The position numbers were made by a program, and so were the translations under genes. A stretch of DNA of 64,000 nt from Dicaeum eximium. Taxonomy: Eukaryota; Chordata; Aves; Passeriformes; Dicaeidae. The stretch lies in assembly GCA_013396995.1 (NCBI GenBank), contig VWZP01002415.1, positions 1,403,069-1,467,068 of the forward strand, written 5' to 3'. Shown in pieces: positions 47,166 to 59,439 of this stretch (the first letter of the stretch is position 1; each line of letters starts with the position of its first letter). Below the pieces are notes generated by a model. That model was not told the origin of the DNA. It searched no databases and saw only the letters and a list, made by a program, of their open reading frames with translations.

Positions 47166-49635
47166 CTTACCAAACATAGAAATTATGTGAGTAGTGAAGG
47201 CAAGGAGACTGTAATTAAATAAGTGACTTCTCTGATTGTGTTACTAAACACAAAGAAACAAGAAGACAAAAGGAGTGTAATGTTCTGTGTTGAACTTTTA
47301 GAAATCCAAACTCAGCTGCCATTTTTATTTGATCACAGTTCCTTTGTTTGATTTGACTTTTGCTTTACTCATTTATTTTCTTTCACTTGTCCTTTTTTAT
47401 TCTTTTGACAGTAGATATTTAAATTATTAAATTCCTTGTTTTCTTTAAGCATGTCAATTCTCTTAATCATTCTGTTTTGTCGCTTCTCTCTTCTTATCTG
47501 ATTTCTATTCCCCATCAATACTCAGTTTTTTATTTTAAAACCTCTTACATTTAGCCATATTTCTTGCCTCTAATTCTTCATTGTGTATTGATCTTAATTT
47601 CTGGTCTCTACCATTGGTTTTTGAATTCTGAAGAACCACCCCTCTTCAGTATACTTTAATCTAATTATGTTTCTTGTTTCTAGTCTCCCTGTCAGTTTGG
47701 ACTGACATTACTGAAAATTAAAACAATGAAATTCAGAGGTGATGTCTGTATGAAAGATGAACCTTCCTTAAAAGATTATATTTTTCTTCTCACAGAAATT
47801 CTTAGAAGACTCATGAAAGACTTTTATATGATACTGTGCTTGTTGTGTGATGTTATATGATGTGATTTTATTGTATTATATTATTACAAAATGTTTATAG
47901 TATTATGTCTTTGTGACACAAAAACTGCACTCCATTCCTAGGAAAGTGGCATACAATTTATCTAATTAGATATCATGTCTAAAAAACCCACCATTTTGCA
48001 TGAATCTATTGGTTTTAGCTGTTCATGTGAAAGTATTTTATTTCTGTCCACTTACAGAACAGCTGTTAAGCTGTAGTGGATCTGCAATCATATTCATGCC
48101 ATTCCATTTGTGCTAACACTTTGGTTCAACAATATCCCATAGAGTTCCACAGCTGAGGGTTTTGTTAAGCTTTAAAACGTTCCCTTTTTAATGACTTCAA
48201 AATTTTCTTTGTTTCATTTTTTATATTTTGTGCCATGGAGGAGAAGAGGAGAAAGAGTGTTTACGGTTGTGGGTTTTTTCATAGATATATACTGGATTTA
48301 CCACTGCTCCTGTCTTAAACAGATTGCCCAAACTTTCTCTTAAAGTGAGTTGTTTCCAAGCCCTTCCACCACTTTGCTACTTAAAAAACAAAAGAAAGGA
48401 ATGGTAACAGTATGCATAATTGTATGACCTTAAGATTGTAATGGCATAATGTAAACCAATACTTCCAATAGCAATCCCTGTCTTTTCCTTAATTTAAGAA
48501 AAACTTGTTTATTTATTTGACCCTAAGAGAAAAGCAAGTGCAAAGCTGAGCTTAGATCTTCAATATTGCTGTCCTAGTCCTCTGCTTAGCTCACTAGGTC
48601 ATGACTCATATAATAACCAAGATCTCAAAGACCTAGTCATTAGTCCCAGCTGGTACATAAATATAACAAACTATTTGGATGCCACAGAGCAATGGGTTTA
48701 TGGCAGATCTGTGGGGTACGTTCTGCCACCAGCTCCCAAACACAAAACTCCCCATTGATTGTGTGTGGACCATCCCTCAGCAGACTGTTGGCATGCTGTG
48801 GCTCCCCAGTGATTGCACAGTGGAAGAAATTCAAGGAATTTGTCTCTGACCACAGAATTTATGAGGCCATGCAGTTCTTCACGAACGGCAGGAAGCAGGG
48901 AAACAGTTCAGAGACTGTTGGGGATCTTTCTTTCTTTCTGTTTTGTTTGTTCTCTTTTGGGACTACACATGGGAAAAAGAGAGTTGAGAGGGAATTTTGG
49001 AAAGTTTTCAGCTCTGCCCTACCTCTGCTTCCCTGAAAATATTGGGCTAAACTCCTGCTAATCTCAAAGGGAACTGAGGGCAATGCTGAGTATTTTCTCA
49101 TTGTTGCAGAGGAGGTTTTGGTCTCTTCAGAAATGTTAATGTTCAATTCAATAGAATTTTTAATAATACATTTTTAAAATTTACTTTTTGCTGCTACAAA
49201 AGAGATTTTTGTTTGAGACTAAAACAATGCTTTTATGCCAAAGAAGCAAGGTTGGTTTTGCCTACAGGGTGTGAATTCATAGCCAAAGCACCCGTGATGT
49301 TTGCAGCTATCTTCTTTGCTGGTGGTACTACTTTGCTTCCATCACAAGATCTCAAACTGTTTTCAAGCAACATTTCCCCACCTGTAATCTGTGGAGTATT
49401 TGTGAACCAAGAAACATTTGAAAGTTGGAAATAAACCTGTAACTCTGTTCTTCTGTATTGCTGTATGACTGCAGACAGAAATACATTACAGAACAAATGC
49501 TACATACATGATTCTTGCATAGAGGATGGCGTGAAAAACTCAAGTAAGAAAAGGATATGTCAAGTTTACTCTTTCTTTTATATTATTCTAAATGAAAACC
49601 ATTGCAGCAACATTACACATGATGGGCTTTATATA

Positions 49636-49776
49636 GGATTTTTGGGTTTTTTTTGCTTTGTTTTTTTGTTTGGGTTTTTGTTGCTGTTATTGTTTGGTTT
49701 TTGGTGAATTTTTGGTTTTGGTTTCTTTGTTTGTTTCTTTTTCGGGCTTTTGTTTTGTTTTGTTCTGTTCTTTAGT
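49636..49776. repeat. T/G-rich low-complexity tract
   Basis: Imperfect GTTTTT/GGTTTT/TTTGT units over about 140 bases. The hydrophobic frame across it is an artefact. Confidence 0.88.
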
Positions 49777-49842
49777 TTTCTGAAGAAATTTTAGTCCAGC
49801 AATCAATGAAAATACTGAGGAGGGATTTTCCTAAAGAAATTA

Positions 49843-49895
49843 ATGCTATTATCCCTATTTTACAAGAGGCAACAATGAAATTCATTGAGGAAATG
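49843..49895 (+). repeat. Possible MIR-like core
   Basis: GCTATTATCCCTATTTTACA followed by AGAGGCAACAATGAAATTC resembles the MIR ATTATCCCCATTTTACAGATGAGGAAACTGA block. Short. Confidence 0.4.
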
Positions 49896-50089
49896 AATGT
49901 TGCTATAAGGACACGTACATAAACAGCACCTGCTTTTGACATACCCCAAATGGAAATAGGTCAGATTTCACCATTTAGAACTTATATTTGAAGCAGTATT
50001 ATAAGGATAAACAAATACATGTGTATTTCAGGGCTATTTTTGCAGTCAGCCACTATGTTTTATAACTTCAGGCTCATAATTTATTCCAC

Positions 50090-50660
50090 TGAACCTCAGG
50101 CACTCTCGCTGCAGGGCTGTATGAGGAGCAGAGCCACCACAGTGTATGGGGTTAGTGCACCCAGCAAGCTGATAAGGGAGAGGTGAGCTCTCTGCCCCCA
50201 GGTGCAGCCAGTAGCGAGTCTGAGCACGTATTCCCAGTGGGTGCACACACACATCCACCCTGGGCATGTATAAGTGCACACACAGCCCCATGGAGCATCC
50301 CAGACAGAAAACATTGCACTCGTGCAGTCGCAAACAGCACTGCTGACCTCATCCTGCTCTCCTCTCTGCCTGAGCAGAAAGAAAGGCACTGAAAACTCCA
50401 TATGAATACATGCAGTACACGACAGCAGAGGGTCTGTCTGGTAGCTGCCACTGGGTCCTGGTCTACTCAGTTGCTGGCTCCTGCACATAGGAGACCCCTG
50501 GGACCACAGCCCCAGTCCAACTGCCAGTACGGAGCCCCTCACTCACAGACAGACACACACACATGCATACTCACACAGGATGTCTCTAGGAACTGGCCCT
50601 AAACACCTGGTTTAAGCAGTATCTGGTCCCTGGATCACCTGATGTCCCAGTTTCCTCACA
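50090..50660. other. GC- and CA-richer block, possibly an unclassified repeat
   Basis: Richer in GC than its flanks, with CA runs (ACACACACATCCACC, AGACACACACACATGC) and phrases such as GGGACCACAGCCCCAG and GGTCCCTGGATCACCTGA. It has the look of an old avian LTR or satellite-like unit, but I cannot name one. A 148-codon minus-strand frame (50096-50542) overlaps two other minus-strand frames and one plus-strand frame, so I do not call a gene. Confidence 0.3.
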
Positions 50661-51834
50661 CTCAGAGACCCACACATGCAAACAAGTCTCTGATAGATGG
50701 TTTCAGTGACATACTGCTCTCTGTAGCCACCTCTCTATGCTATAGAGAACCATATATTTTTACTACAGTTCAAGTGCTCACACCTGCAAATGCTGCTCCT
50801 ATATATTTTAATTTCTTCCATATCATCCACTGAGTCTTTTACAAAATCCAAGTAAACACAACATACATCTCAGAATCAAATGTGTCATCTTTTGGTCTTG
50901 TGTTGCTTTTTGATGTGTCAAGAAGGTGATTTTTTTTCTTCTGAAAGATCAGAGGTATTGGGAAATGCACCTAAATATATTACAGGATTGGCAAGCCTAA
51001 AGTTTTCTCAGTTCACTGTTTTATTTGAAACATGTACAGGATGCTAGGCAAGTCACCATGGATTTCAGGAGGATTAGTGTAATCAGTGTTAGGTCTTGTA
51101 GTTTTGCTACTTAAGCTCATGTCCTCAGACAGCTCACATCCAGGCATGAAGAGAACAGATGCATTTGCTCTCAAGTAAGAATCCAGGGTTTTTTTCTCCT
51201 CCAGTGATATGGGCCAGTAAGTTTGAACTCATTTCTCACACTTGTGAGAAGCCTTTTGTGCAAGTAGTTCTAGCAGAAAAATGGATGAGATTACTTTTGG
51301 AGGGAAAATTTCACTCATGATTATAAAAGATCACAATATATTCCTTGATTCAGTCATAAATCAGAAGATAAAATCTAGTGTTATTTTCAGCTTCCAAATT
51401 ATTTTTTATTTTTTGTCCTTTTCCCTTTGCCCTGATTGTCTTAATGTTTTTGTAGCTTTACTTCAACCATTATTCTCCAGGTTAGTTCTCACTGATTGTT
51501 ATTCTTGCTAATTTCTTTGGATTGTATTTACCAATAATAGTTCCTAAATATGAATCTAAAAGTGATTGAAATCAATTCAAAGCCACAGGAAATATCTTCG
51601 GGATTTGTAGCACAATATCAAAGGAAATCCACATAAAGTAATAAAAAGTTCTCTAAATCCTGAACCTGAGGTTCCTGTAAGTGCCATCCAGAGCTCATTC
51701 TGTCGGTATTATATGTTTTTGTTAGAACAAGCCTTGTTTTCATACTAATCACAGCCTTGTCAGCACAGACCAGGAAATAACAAGGTTTGAATTCCACTGA
51801 TTTCTCTTCTGTACATCCTCAAATGAGCCAAATG

Positions 51835-51858
51835 AGTAAGTCTCAAATGAGACTTACT
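51835..51858. repeat. Perfect 24-bp inverted repeat
   Basis: AGTAAGTCTCA, AA, TGAGACTTACT form exact 11-bp arms around two bases. The word CAAATGAG also recurs three times just around it (51819-51850). Confidence 0.88.
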
Positions 51859-54800
51859 TTATAATGTGCTCCAGAAATATATAGTTATCTTGGTTTGAGA
51901 ATTCAGTCTGACATCCTACTATTCCATTATCCAAAATTTATGAACACTTTTAGAAAGAGCTCAAATCTTCTGATTTTCTTGTCTGAAAATTTGTGTTAAT
52001 GACAATAAATGTGTACAGTGAAGGACTGAAAGCTAAACTAGTCCTGTAGGCACAGCCAAGTCAGTTAGATTAAATTGTTGACATACTTTTAGGAATGTGA
52101 AGGCATATTACTTTTGCTTTCAAAGATTTCATTTAAAATCTATATTTTTGCTCAATCTTTTTCTAAACACAAACTGCTACATTTCCTAAAACTGTAACTT
52201 TTTTCCTTGTCTTAAATAAGGGACTGGTGATTAATATTTACTGGTTAATTTCAGAAATCAAAATGAATTAATCTTCTTAAAACTTCTATAGAAGCGTTCT
52301 CTCAAAGCTTTTATCAATTAATAGTTTGATCTCAAGAAACAATTTGTAGTATGAGGTCTCATCATTATCTCCCCTATAACAAAAATGTAAAGAAATTTAA
52401 ACAAACTATATGAATTTTTCCGCAAGGTTATGCCAGACACCAGTTCAGTTCTATTATATTGTGTCAAGAACCCAAGTTTAATTTCTTTCTCATGGCTTGA
52501 CCGAAGAAGGTTCTGTTATTTTGTTATATTCAGTTCAATGTCAGAAACACAAATTAGCATGACTGGGTACAATCAATAACTTGTGCTAAGAAAAGCTCAA
52601 GTCAAGGATAACAAGACTGAAGGTATGTTGGCAGAGTGAAGTAGGAACCTTAGCCTTTCAGTCCTCACTGTGCAACTTCTAACAGCAGCATAACAAAAAC
52701 TGCAAGGTACTCTAACAGAGCCTTGTCTTTAACTGCACACTACAGACTTCATAGACCAAGAGCTCAGAGATATTACAGATGGCAGAGAGAATGAAAAATA
52801 CCTGGAAGTTGTGTGACCAGGTGCTAAAAACACCATAATTTTGTACAATAAATACCAGAAAAGGTGAAGCCTTTGAGTGGCATAACAGAGTGTGATATGA
52901 CAGGCTGCTGGAGAGATGTGGAAGAGCTTTACAGATTGTACTCTGTATCATAACTACTGATCATGAAAAACACCTGAACTTAATTTGATGGAGTAAGGTG
53001 CTTTTCCCTGTAAGCTTTTAAAGCATGAATTTTATTTTTAAGTCAGTAAACTTGATTCCTGTAAATTCATCCATACTGTTGTTCAGTTTGTCCAGCTCTG
53101 CCACTTCTAATTCCTCCCAACAGATTAATGATGAAGTGTTTTACTCTCAGTGGTGAGTCTAAGCATCCAAGTCCATGTCACAGGGGTTCCAAAATCACAT
53201 AGACAGCCCTACAGAGCTGCAGGGTCTGATGCCAACTTTATCCTCTTTCACAGTAATCTCATTAGTACCTATATATATGAGAACATACAACTCAGACTTG
53301 GAGAATGGGTAACTAGACAAGAAAATTACTGCAAATTTATCTTGATAGGTAAGATAAAGACTGCAGAGCCCTTAAAAACTGCAAATACCTGGGACAGACT
53401 TGCCTCCCTGCTCTGTATAAACACTAAATAGTGTAATTTCAGCTTGCTGGAGGGATTTTTTTGTTTTGTTTTACCAGATCAAGATTGACTAAAAACATCA
53501 CTTCAGTGACTGGAAAAAATAACCTTTCATAGCTAGCATATTTCATAAAGACAAGTGTTTGTTTTGTGTAGCTTTGTGAAAGTCCAAGACCCAGAAAACC
53601 ATCTGGAAATGTTTGTCCAAATATATATATTGATAAATTTAGAGTGAGTTTTTGCTGCCAAATGTTCCTCTTTGACTAAATGTTTCCAAAATAACCAACA
53701 GAAGATCCTCTTTATCCAGTAAAAACAGTAAATAAACAAAAAGCTCTAGCAAACAAAACTCCTCAAATTCTTCTTTCTGGACATATCTCAGCACACAAAT
53801 TTAAACATCCAGATTCTATTGATGTGCATTATTTCATTGTAATAATTTGTAATTGAGTAGGCACAGCACAAAACCTTTCAGTTAATAGTTGCTGGTTACT
53901 ATTACATATAGAAGCACACATATATTTCACTTTGATAATTTGTTTCTCTTTTTTTAATAAGGTGGAATAAAATGGAGAATGAAACCACACATTGTAAAAA
54001 TCAGAATGAATGCTGCCATGTCTATGGATTAGCATTTGTAGGCTAAGATTTAAACACATTTTTAACGAAGTGGAGGAATTCTGAGACATTCCTTTTGGCA
54101 TTCCAGCCCAATGATTAATTCAGTTGCAGTAACCACCCTTAAAAATTTACTTCCTCCCATGCACCTTATAGCATTAGGATTTGAAGCCTTTCATGAAAGC
54201 TGTTATTTAAATCTGTCCAATTCAAAAAAAGAAACTGAGCAATGATCTTTTATACTATCATGAAATACTGTTACCATGAAGATACTGATCAGAATGATGG
54301 TACCTTTTTTTCTTAATAAATTTATGACTCCAATTCAGAAGACAAAAAGTTCTACCCTAACCAGTCTTGAAAACTAAATTCAGTGCACACACTTTGGGAA
54401 TATAGTCAGAACCATACTTTTATCACAGTCAAAAATAATTCATTTTTAATTTAAATCTTTCAAGGACTTTCAAGGTCCTAAGACTTACGGAATCAATTAC
54501 TTTTAGATCATTATAGAGCTGTGAAGTACTACTCTTATTATTAGTGAATTAGCTAATCTAGAACAGTAAAATTAAATCTGGAAAGATTTTTCACTGCACA
54601 AGGTTTTCCAGGGGTACTAGTACTGTTTTGTATGCCCCTCAATTATTTAATTATTTTTAATAATTTATACATAAAACATCTCAAATTTCAACTTAACAGC
54701 AATTACTGGAAAATCTTCAACTGCAATGCAACCAGGCCTTGGGTACCATTTTCATTCAAAGTTCAGAGAGTGAAATTCTGTCCTTCTCAGGGCTAAAGAA

Positions 54801-55017
54801 GGGAAGAGATTCATAGTTCCTAACTTTCAGATGTCTAGAAGTCAGTTATCTGAGTTATTTACTTCATGTTCCCCTTTATAATCAATGGAGAGAAACAGGT
54901 AATTCCAAAGAGTAATTCATCTTTTGAGGTAGGAAGGATGAATGCATTTCAGGTGCACCTATTTCTCTCTGCTACCTCTCACTTGAGGGTAGTCACAGCT
55001 CACTAACTGAGATGAAT

Positions 55018-55057
55018 AATTTTTAGATGTCTAAAGTTAAGTGAGATGAATCCCACC
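55018..55057. repeat. Copy 2 of an unnamed ancient repeat
   Basis: Aligns gap-free to 42421-42460 (AATTTTTAGA...CTAAAG...GTGAGA...AATC..ACC). The segment just upstream (54875-55017, ATAATCAATGGAGAGAAACA) may belong to the same element, since this AATCAATGG phrase is familiar from amniote repeats. Confidence 0.5.
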
Positions 55058-55089
55058 GTTGAAGAGCACACATCCTTTTCTCCCTCTTT

Positions 55090-55545
55090 CATCTCTGTTT
55101 CAAGAGAGAATGGTAACGTGTCCTGAGCAGCCTGTTCCAGGACTCTGCCATCCTCAATGTGAAGAAGTTCTTCCTCATGTTGAGGTAGAATTTCTTGTGT
55201 TTTAGTTTATGGCCATTGCTCCTCATCCTTTCACTGGGCACCACTAAACTGGCCCAGTTCCTTTTTTGGGTCTTATGCTGGATTCTCTCCAGTGGCTCCT
55301 TGTCTTCCTTGTCCTGCCAAGTCCATCTCTGCAGAGCTGCTCTGTAGGAGGTCAGCCCCAAACACATAGTGGGATTAGGGGTTATCCCTCCCCAGGGGCA
55401 GGACCCTACACTCGCCCATGTTGAACCTCATTAAATTCCTCTCTGCCTGGCTGTCCAGCCCAAGGTCCCACTCAATGGCAGCACAGCCTTCAGGTGTATT
55501 GTCACTTCCCACAGTTTCATGACATTGGCATGAAATGTTTCAATT
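55090..55545 (-). mobile_element. CR1 LINE fragment with two internal deletions
   Basis: Read on the plus strand as reverse complement: GAGCAGCCTGTTCCAGGAC, AATGTGAAGAAGTTCTTCCT and CACTGGGCACCACTAAACTG are the CR1 3' region. The sequence then skips to TTCTCTCCAGTGGCTCCTTG (about 55282) and again to CATCTCTGCAGAGCTGCTC (about 55325), omitting segments present in intact CR1. It continues with CAGGGGCAGGACCCTACAC, TGTTGAACCTCATTAAATTC and GGCAGCACAGCC. The 92-codon minus-strand frame is a by-product. Confidence 0.9.
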
Positions 55546-56439
55546 TCATGAAATTTTCGTGAAACATCATTTCTTAAACACTTATATGGGTATATCTTCC
55601 CTCTCTTTCTCAAACTGTCAAGGCATCAGCTCTTCCAGCCTTATCCCACAACTTCTCTAATGGGCCTGCAATCTCCACAAAGCCTTTGCTCCTCACCCAA
55701 TAGGAAAACCAGTGAGCAGGTGAAGAGTGGATTGAGGACCGGGAGATGAAGATGCTGGACCACACCAAACGCCCAGTGTGAAAGGGGAAAACTGCTTTTT
55801 TCATCCTGAAAACTGAGAAGGAACACTTACTGTTGGAGGGAGGTTGTAAACCTGGGGCATGGAGGGTGTCTGCAAGGCAAAACCAAGCTGCCTCTTGGGG
55901 GTTCTCAAACACATCAATAGATAGGTTGAGGGAAATTGGACAGTTCTTCTCTACTTAGACTCTTTCAGATGTAAACGTGTTTCCAAAATACAGGTTTTAA
56001 AAGAACCCAACAGCTAATGTTGTTATGCAAAATGCATAAAAAATGTTCTAATTTTTTTTTCCACATTTAATGGATATATCTTAATACTACATCTTAAATA
56101 GATATGAAAATGGGAATCAACAATAAACACTGTGCTGTCAAAGATACACCATTCTCATGTTCATTAAGCAATCATAATTATTTGGTTAGTTTGATGTGAA
56201 ATTTGGTGTATTTAAAAATAAATTGTAATTGCATTTATTTTGATGCCAAAAGATGGAATTTACAGAATGAAAGCATATAATTAATTCTTTTTCTTTGCTG
56301 TTTTCATAGGAACAGTAATTCCCTATTAATGTTTTTAATAAAGTATAAAATCACTATTATTATAAAGACATTATCATTATGCCAATAGTACTATAAAAGA
56401 ATCACATCTCTGATATGTATGTTAAATAAGCCTGGTGGG
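55546..56439. other. No gene seen
   Basis: Just after the CR1 copy an imperfect hairpin-like stretch (TGTTTCAATTTCATGAAATT, then CGTGAAACA) is present. 55610-55900 is GC-richer, with a 100-codon minus-strand frame that has no recognisable domain. The remainder is AT-rich. Confidence 0.45.
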
Positions 56440-56540
56440 AAAAGAAATGGAGGCCGAATTGCTGCCATATGTCAAAGGAAATTACCTGGGTGACCTTGTA
56501 AGAATGGCTAAGATTGTGTTCCAGATCCAGTGACTTGCTG
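56440..56540. promoter_or_regulatory. Possible conserved noncoding element
   Basis: Complex non-repetitive sequence with GGAGGCCGAATTGCTGCC, CATATGTCAAAGG and TACCTGGGTGACCTTGTAAG (the last a nuclear-receptor-like AGGTCA-type half site in reverse). Weak call by sequence character. Confidence 0.25.
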
Positions 56541-57639
56541 AGTAATAGGGCTGAATTTAGGATATTATTAATACAGGTTTTAATAAACTTGCCTGACCAT
56601 AGTCAATTTACTTTTTTGAGTCTTTAAAAAAAAATTTCCATAATTACCAAAGCTCATAGGCCTCAGGGCTCAAAAATGACCTCTTGTTTGTTTTCAGTGA
56701 AAAACAGTAGAGGCAGGGAATCAATTTAAATCAATATTTTCAGTAGAATTGAATAGAGAATTTACCAGAACGTATTCCATTCTTGGCTTTTTATGTCTGG
56801 GGTGCTAACTGCACTTGCAGATATGCAAACATGCCTCCTCATAACTTCAGGAAGGACTGCCAGTTAAGTCTGAGTTAGCTGTAAGGAGTCCAGCTATGCT
56901 CAGCTTGGGGAAAGGGTTTCCACTGACTACAACGATGACAACAGGAGTCCTGTATTGCACAAACTCTTTACCAAGGCCTCAGTTTGACAAAGCACTGAGC
57001 AACTTCCAAAAACCCCCAAACCTTAGTGTCCCTCTTTTCGTGCTGACCCATCCGCAGCATTTGCACTGTACCTTTCAGCATTTAGACCAAAACCTTTAGT
57101 TCTGTTTGATGCTATGTCTCCTAAATTTATGTAGGGCTCACTGAGAGCAGTGAGGAGGGGAGGGCATGGCAAACACCTCTCCCAGTCTTCAACAAAAATA
57201 TGTCCTGTCCTTAAAGTTGTACTCTTTTAGGTTGTCATCTTTTTTTAACAGTCTGCTGCTGCATCCTCAAATAAGTTGTTGTGAGCATGGGAAAAGAAAG
57301 CGTTCACCTAATTGAAGTTATGTTCAATATTTGAAAGAGAAATAACTGAGAAATAACTAAAAAATATTTAACTTAATTACTCAGTATTCAAAAATATCCT
57401 TTGAATAATGACAGTGCTCTAAGGCCCTCAGTTTAGGCTATTAAAATGCCCTTTCTGCCCAACTACCCAATGAATGCTTTAGAGAGACTGCTATTTTTAC
57501 TGATTAGCAAACCTCTATAATCTATTTCAGAATGCAAGTGACATCTTTCTTTGAGTATCCAGGACCCATGACCTCAGGGATATGTGTTGTGTCACAGGCT
57601 TGACTGATAGAAAGGCAATATTCCTCCTTCAGACTCTAA
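56541..57639. other. No gene seen
   Basis: AT-rich with a GC-richer patch around 56880-57190. A 67-codon frame there has no recognisable domain. No known repeat is recognised. Confidence 0.5.
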
Positions 57640-58060
57640 TTGGAACTACTCAGTGCAGCTGAAGAATTGAGTAACTCCCTGTTATTCCATTTAATGGCCT
57701 TTTTGCATTTACAAATCATTTATCAGAATCATACCCAAATGAAAAATTGTAATAATAGCAAAGATATTTGGCACAATATGTTTGGCTTGTTATCCCAAGC
57801 CTTTGTATGGAGGCATCGAAGTGCAAGGGATGATGTCATACACCAGAGCGGGTGCAAAAGGGGAATCATTCTTAATTTCTGGCTGACTTCCCAGCCTCTC
57901 TCCTGGTCGTCTCCTACCGGAATCTGTCACAGTGCTTTCTGTCACAGTTGTAAAATACTTTCAGAGAAACATAAAGTTTTTATGAGAAGAATGATAAAAG
58001 AGATGACTTATTCTGGGGTTGGGGGTTAATATTTGCACTTGCGGGCTGACTTCAAGAATT
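57640..58060. promoter_or_regulatory. Candidate conserved noncoding element
   Basis: Non-repetitive sequence with retained CpGs (GGCATCGAAGTGC, CAGAGCGGGTG, TGGTCGTCTCCTACCGG, ACTTGCGGGC), ATTTAATGGCC, ATGATGTCATAC (CRE/AP-1-like TGATGTCA) and a duplicated CTGTCACAG (about 57925 and 57940). A 129-codon plus frame spans most of it (57640-58029) but shows no recognisable protein and no splice context. Confidence 0.38.
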
Positions 58061-58289
58061 AAAAATAAAAAGAGGGAAGAAGAAAGTCCAAGTCCTTTAT
58101 TTCCCCTTGCAGTTATTCAGAAGACATAGCAGCATCTGCTCAAGATCTCGTGTAGAAAAGTGAAGACACTGAACTACAGTCACAGGGTTCTGAACATATG
58201 GGTTTATTGGTGGATAGACTCCATTTGTCATGATGTCCATTTTAAAATTTTAAACAGGAAGGAAGTAAGGATTGGCAGAACGACAGGAG

Positions 58290-58394
58290 GATGGAAGGAT
58301 GAAAGATGGAAGGAAGAGAAAAAGGAAGGAAGGAAGCGTGGAAGGAAGTGCGGAAGGAAGGAAGGAAGGAAGTGCATAAAGGAAGAAGAAAGAA

Positions 58395-58466
<72 letters not shown>

Positions 58467-58488
58467 GAAAGAAAGAAAGAAAGAAAGA
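58290..58488. repeat. GGAA/GAAA polypurine microsatellite
   Basis: Imperfect GGAA units (about 58290-58372) lead into nearly perfect GAAA units. From 58378 to 58488 the plus strand is an unbroken run of 111 purines. Such tracts are length-variable and can form triplex (H-DNA). Lysine/arginine/glutamate-rich and serine/phenylalanine-rich frames on the two strands are artefacts. Confidence 0.95.
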
Positions 58489-58904
58489 TGCTATGTTTAA
58501 AACTATAATGTATTTCATTTCAAATTCAAATGCTGGTGATGAGAGATCTCCTAACCCTTGAAGATAACTGGATATATAAACTCATCTGGCTTAATTCACA
58601 CAGCAGCCTGTACAGATTGACTCATTCTTTTTTAACAAACAGGCCTGTCTGAGACAGAATACTTCTCCTCCATGTGTTTGCCCTTTTCGTGTAATATTTA
58701 CTTAGAGCCACCTAATGGGAAATGTCATTGAGGTTTTGAGTATCTTCTGAAGAATGGGAACATTAAGATACTAAAACTGCATGCTGTCAAAAGCTATCTT
58801 AAGTGGTCTGGTTCATCAAATAATACACTAAGTAGAATTGAATTTAGAGGACTTTTATGCTACAATGAACAAGGAAAGACTCTAATACCTGAGATACATT
58901 TGGC

Positions 58905-58949
<45 letters not shown>
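58905..58949. repeat. Poly-T tract (one C interruption)
   Basis: Forty-five positions of T with a single C at 58916. It may be the A-tail of an inserted element in reverse orientation, but no element body is recognisable to its right. It is also a place where sequence length may be unreliable. Confidence 0.92.
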
Positions 58950-58950
<1 letters not shown>

Positions 58951-59439
58951 GTGGAAGGACAGTCTCCTAGTTCTTGAAGTTTATTAAAGCTTTAAGCTGT
59001 CAGGTTATTACCGTCAGTTTCAAGAAAGGAAAGAGCTACTGATGTAAAATTAATTTATTGAATAGAATTGTTTTGCCCCAGGGGAATAACATCACCATTT
59101 AATTTAATTTCCCCATCATATTGTCTCATTTGCAGAGGAAAAAAAATAACTTTCCTTTTTAACAGAGAAAAGTATGTTATGCTGAATGGTGAATTGTCCT
59201 TACAGTTTTTTCCTGTTCTGGATTATCAGTTGTCATAAGAATATTTCAGACTCCCTGTGGCTTCTACTTACGGTATTTTTTGAAAACACTGAATTGTAAA
59301 GTCTCTCAGAGGTCTAGTCCTGAACCTTTTGGCTAGTAGATGTATTTCCATTGACACTTTTTGGCTTGGATCAAGCCAAAAGTGAGGAGAAAATAGAAAA
59401 CCAAAATGTATTAAATATTAGAAAATACAGCTCAACCAT

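Larger units (their letters stand above)
47166..55017. other. Mostly AT-rich sequence without identifiable gene
   Basis: Holds a weak MIR piece (49843-49895), T/G low complexity (49636-49776), a GC- and CA-richer block (50090-50660) and a perfect palindrome (51835-51858), listed separately. Several open frames of 60 to 148 codons have no domains. No tRNA or snRNA is recognised. Confidence 0.5.

Noticed and set aside
49620..49707. Phenylalanine/glycine/leucine-rich membrane-like segment
   Set aside because: Produced by the T/G low-complexity tract.
50096..50542. 148-codon minus-strand open frame, the longest in the window
   Set aside because: It overlaps two other minus-strand frames and one plus-strand frame in a GC- and CA-richer block, has no recognisable domain and no splice context.
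58160..58561. Lysine/arginine/glutamate-rich 133-codon frame and serine/phenylalanine/leucine-rich reverse frame
   Set aside because: Translation of the GGAA/GAAA repeat.
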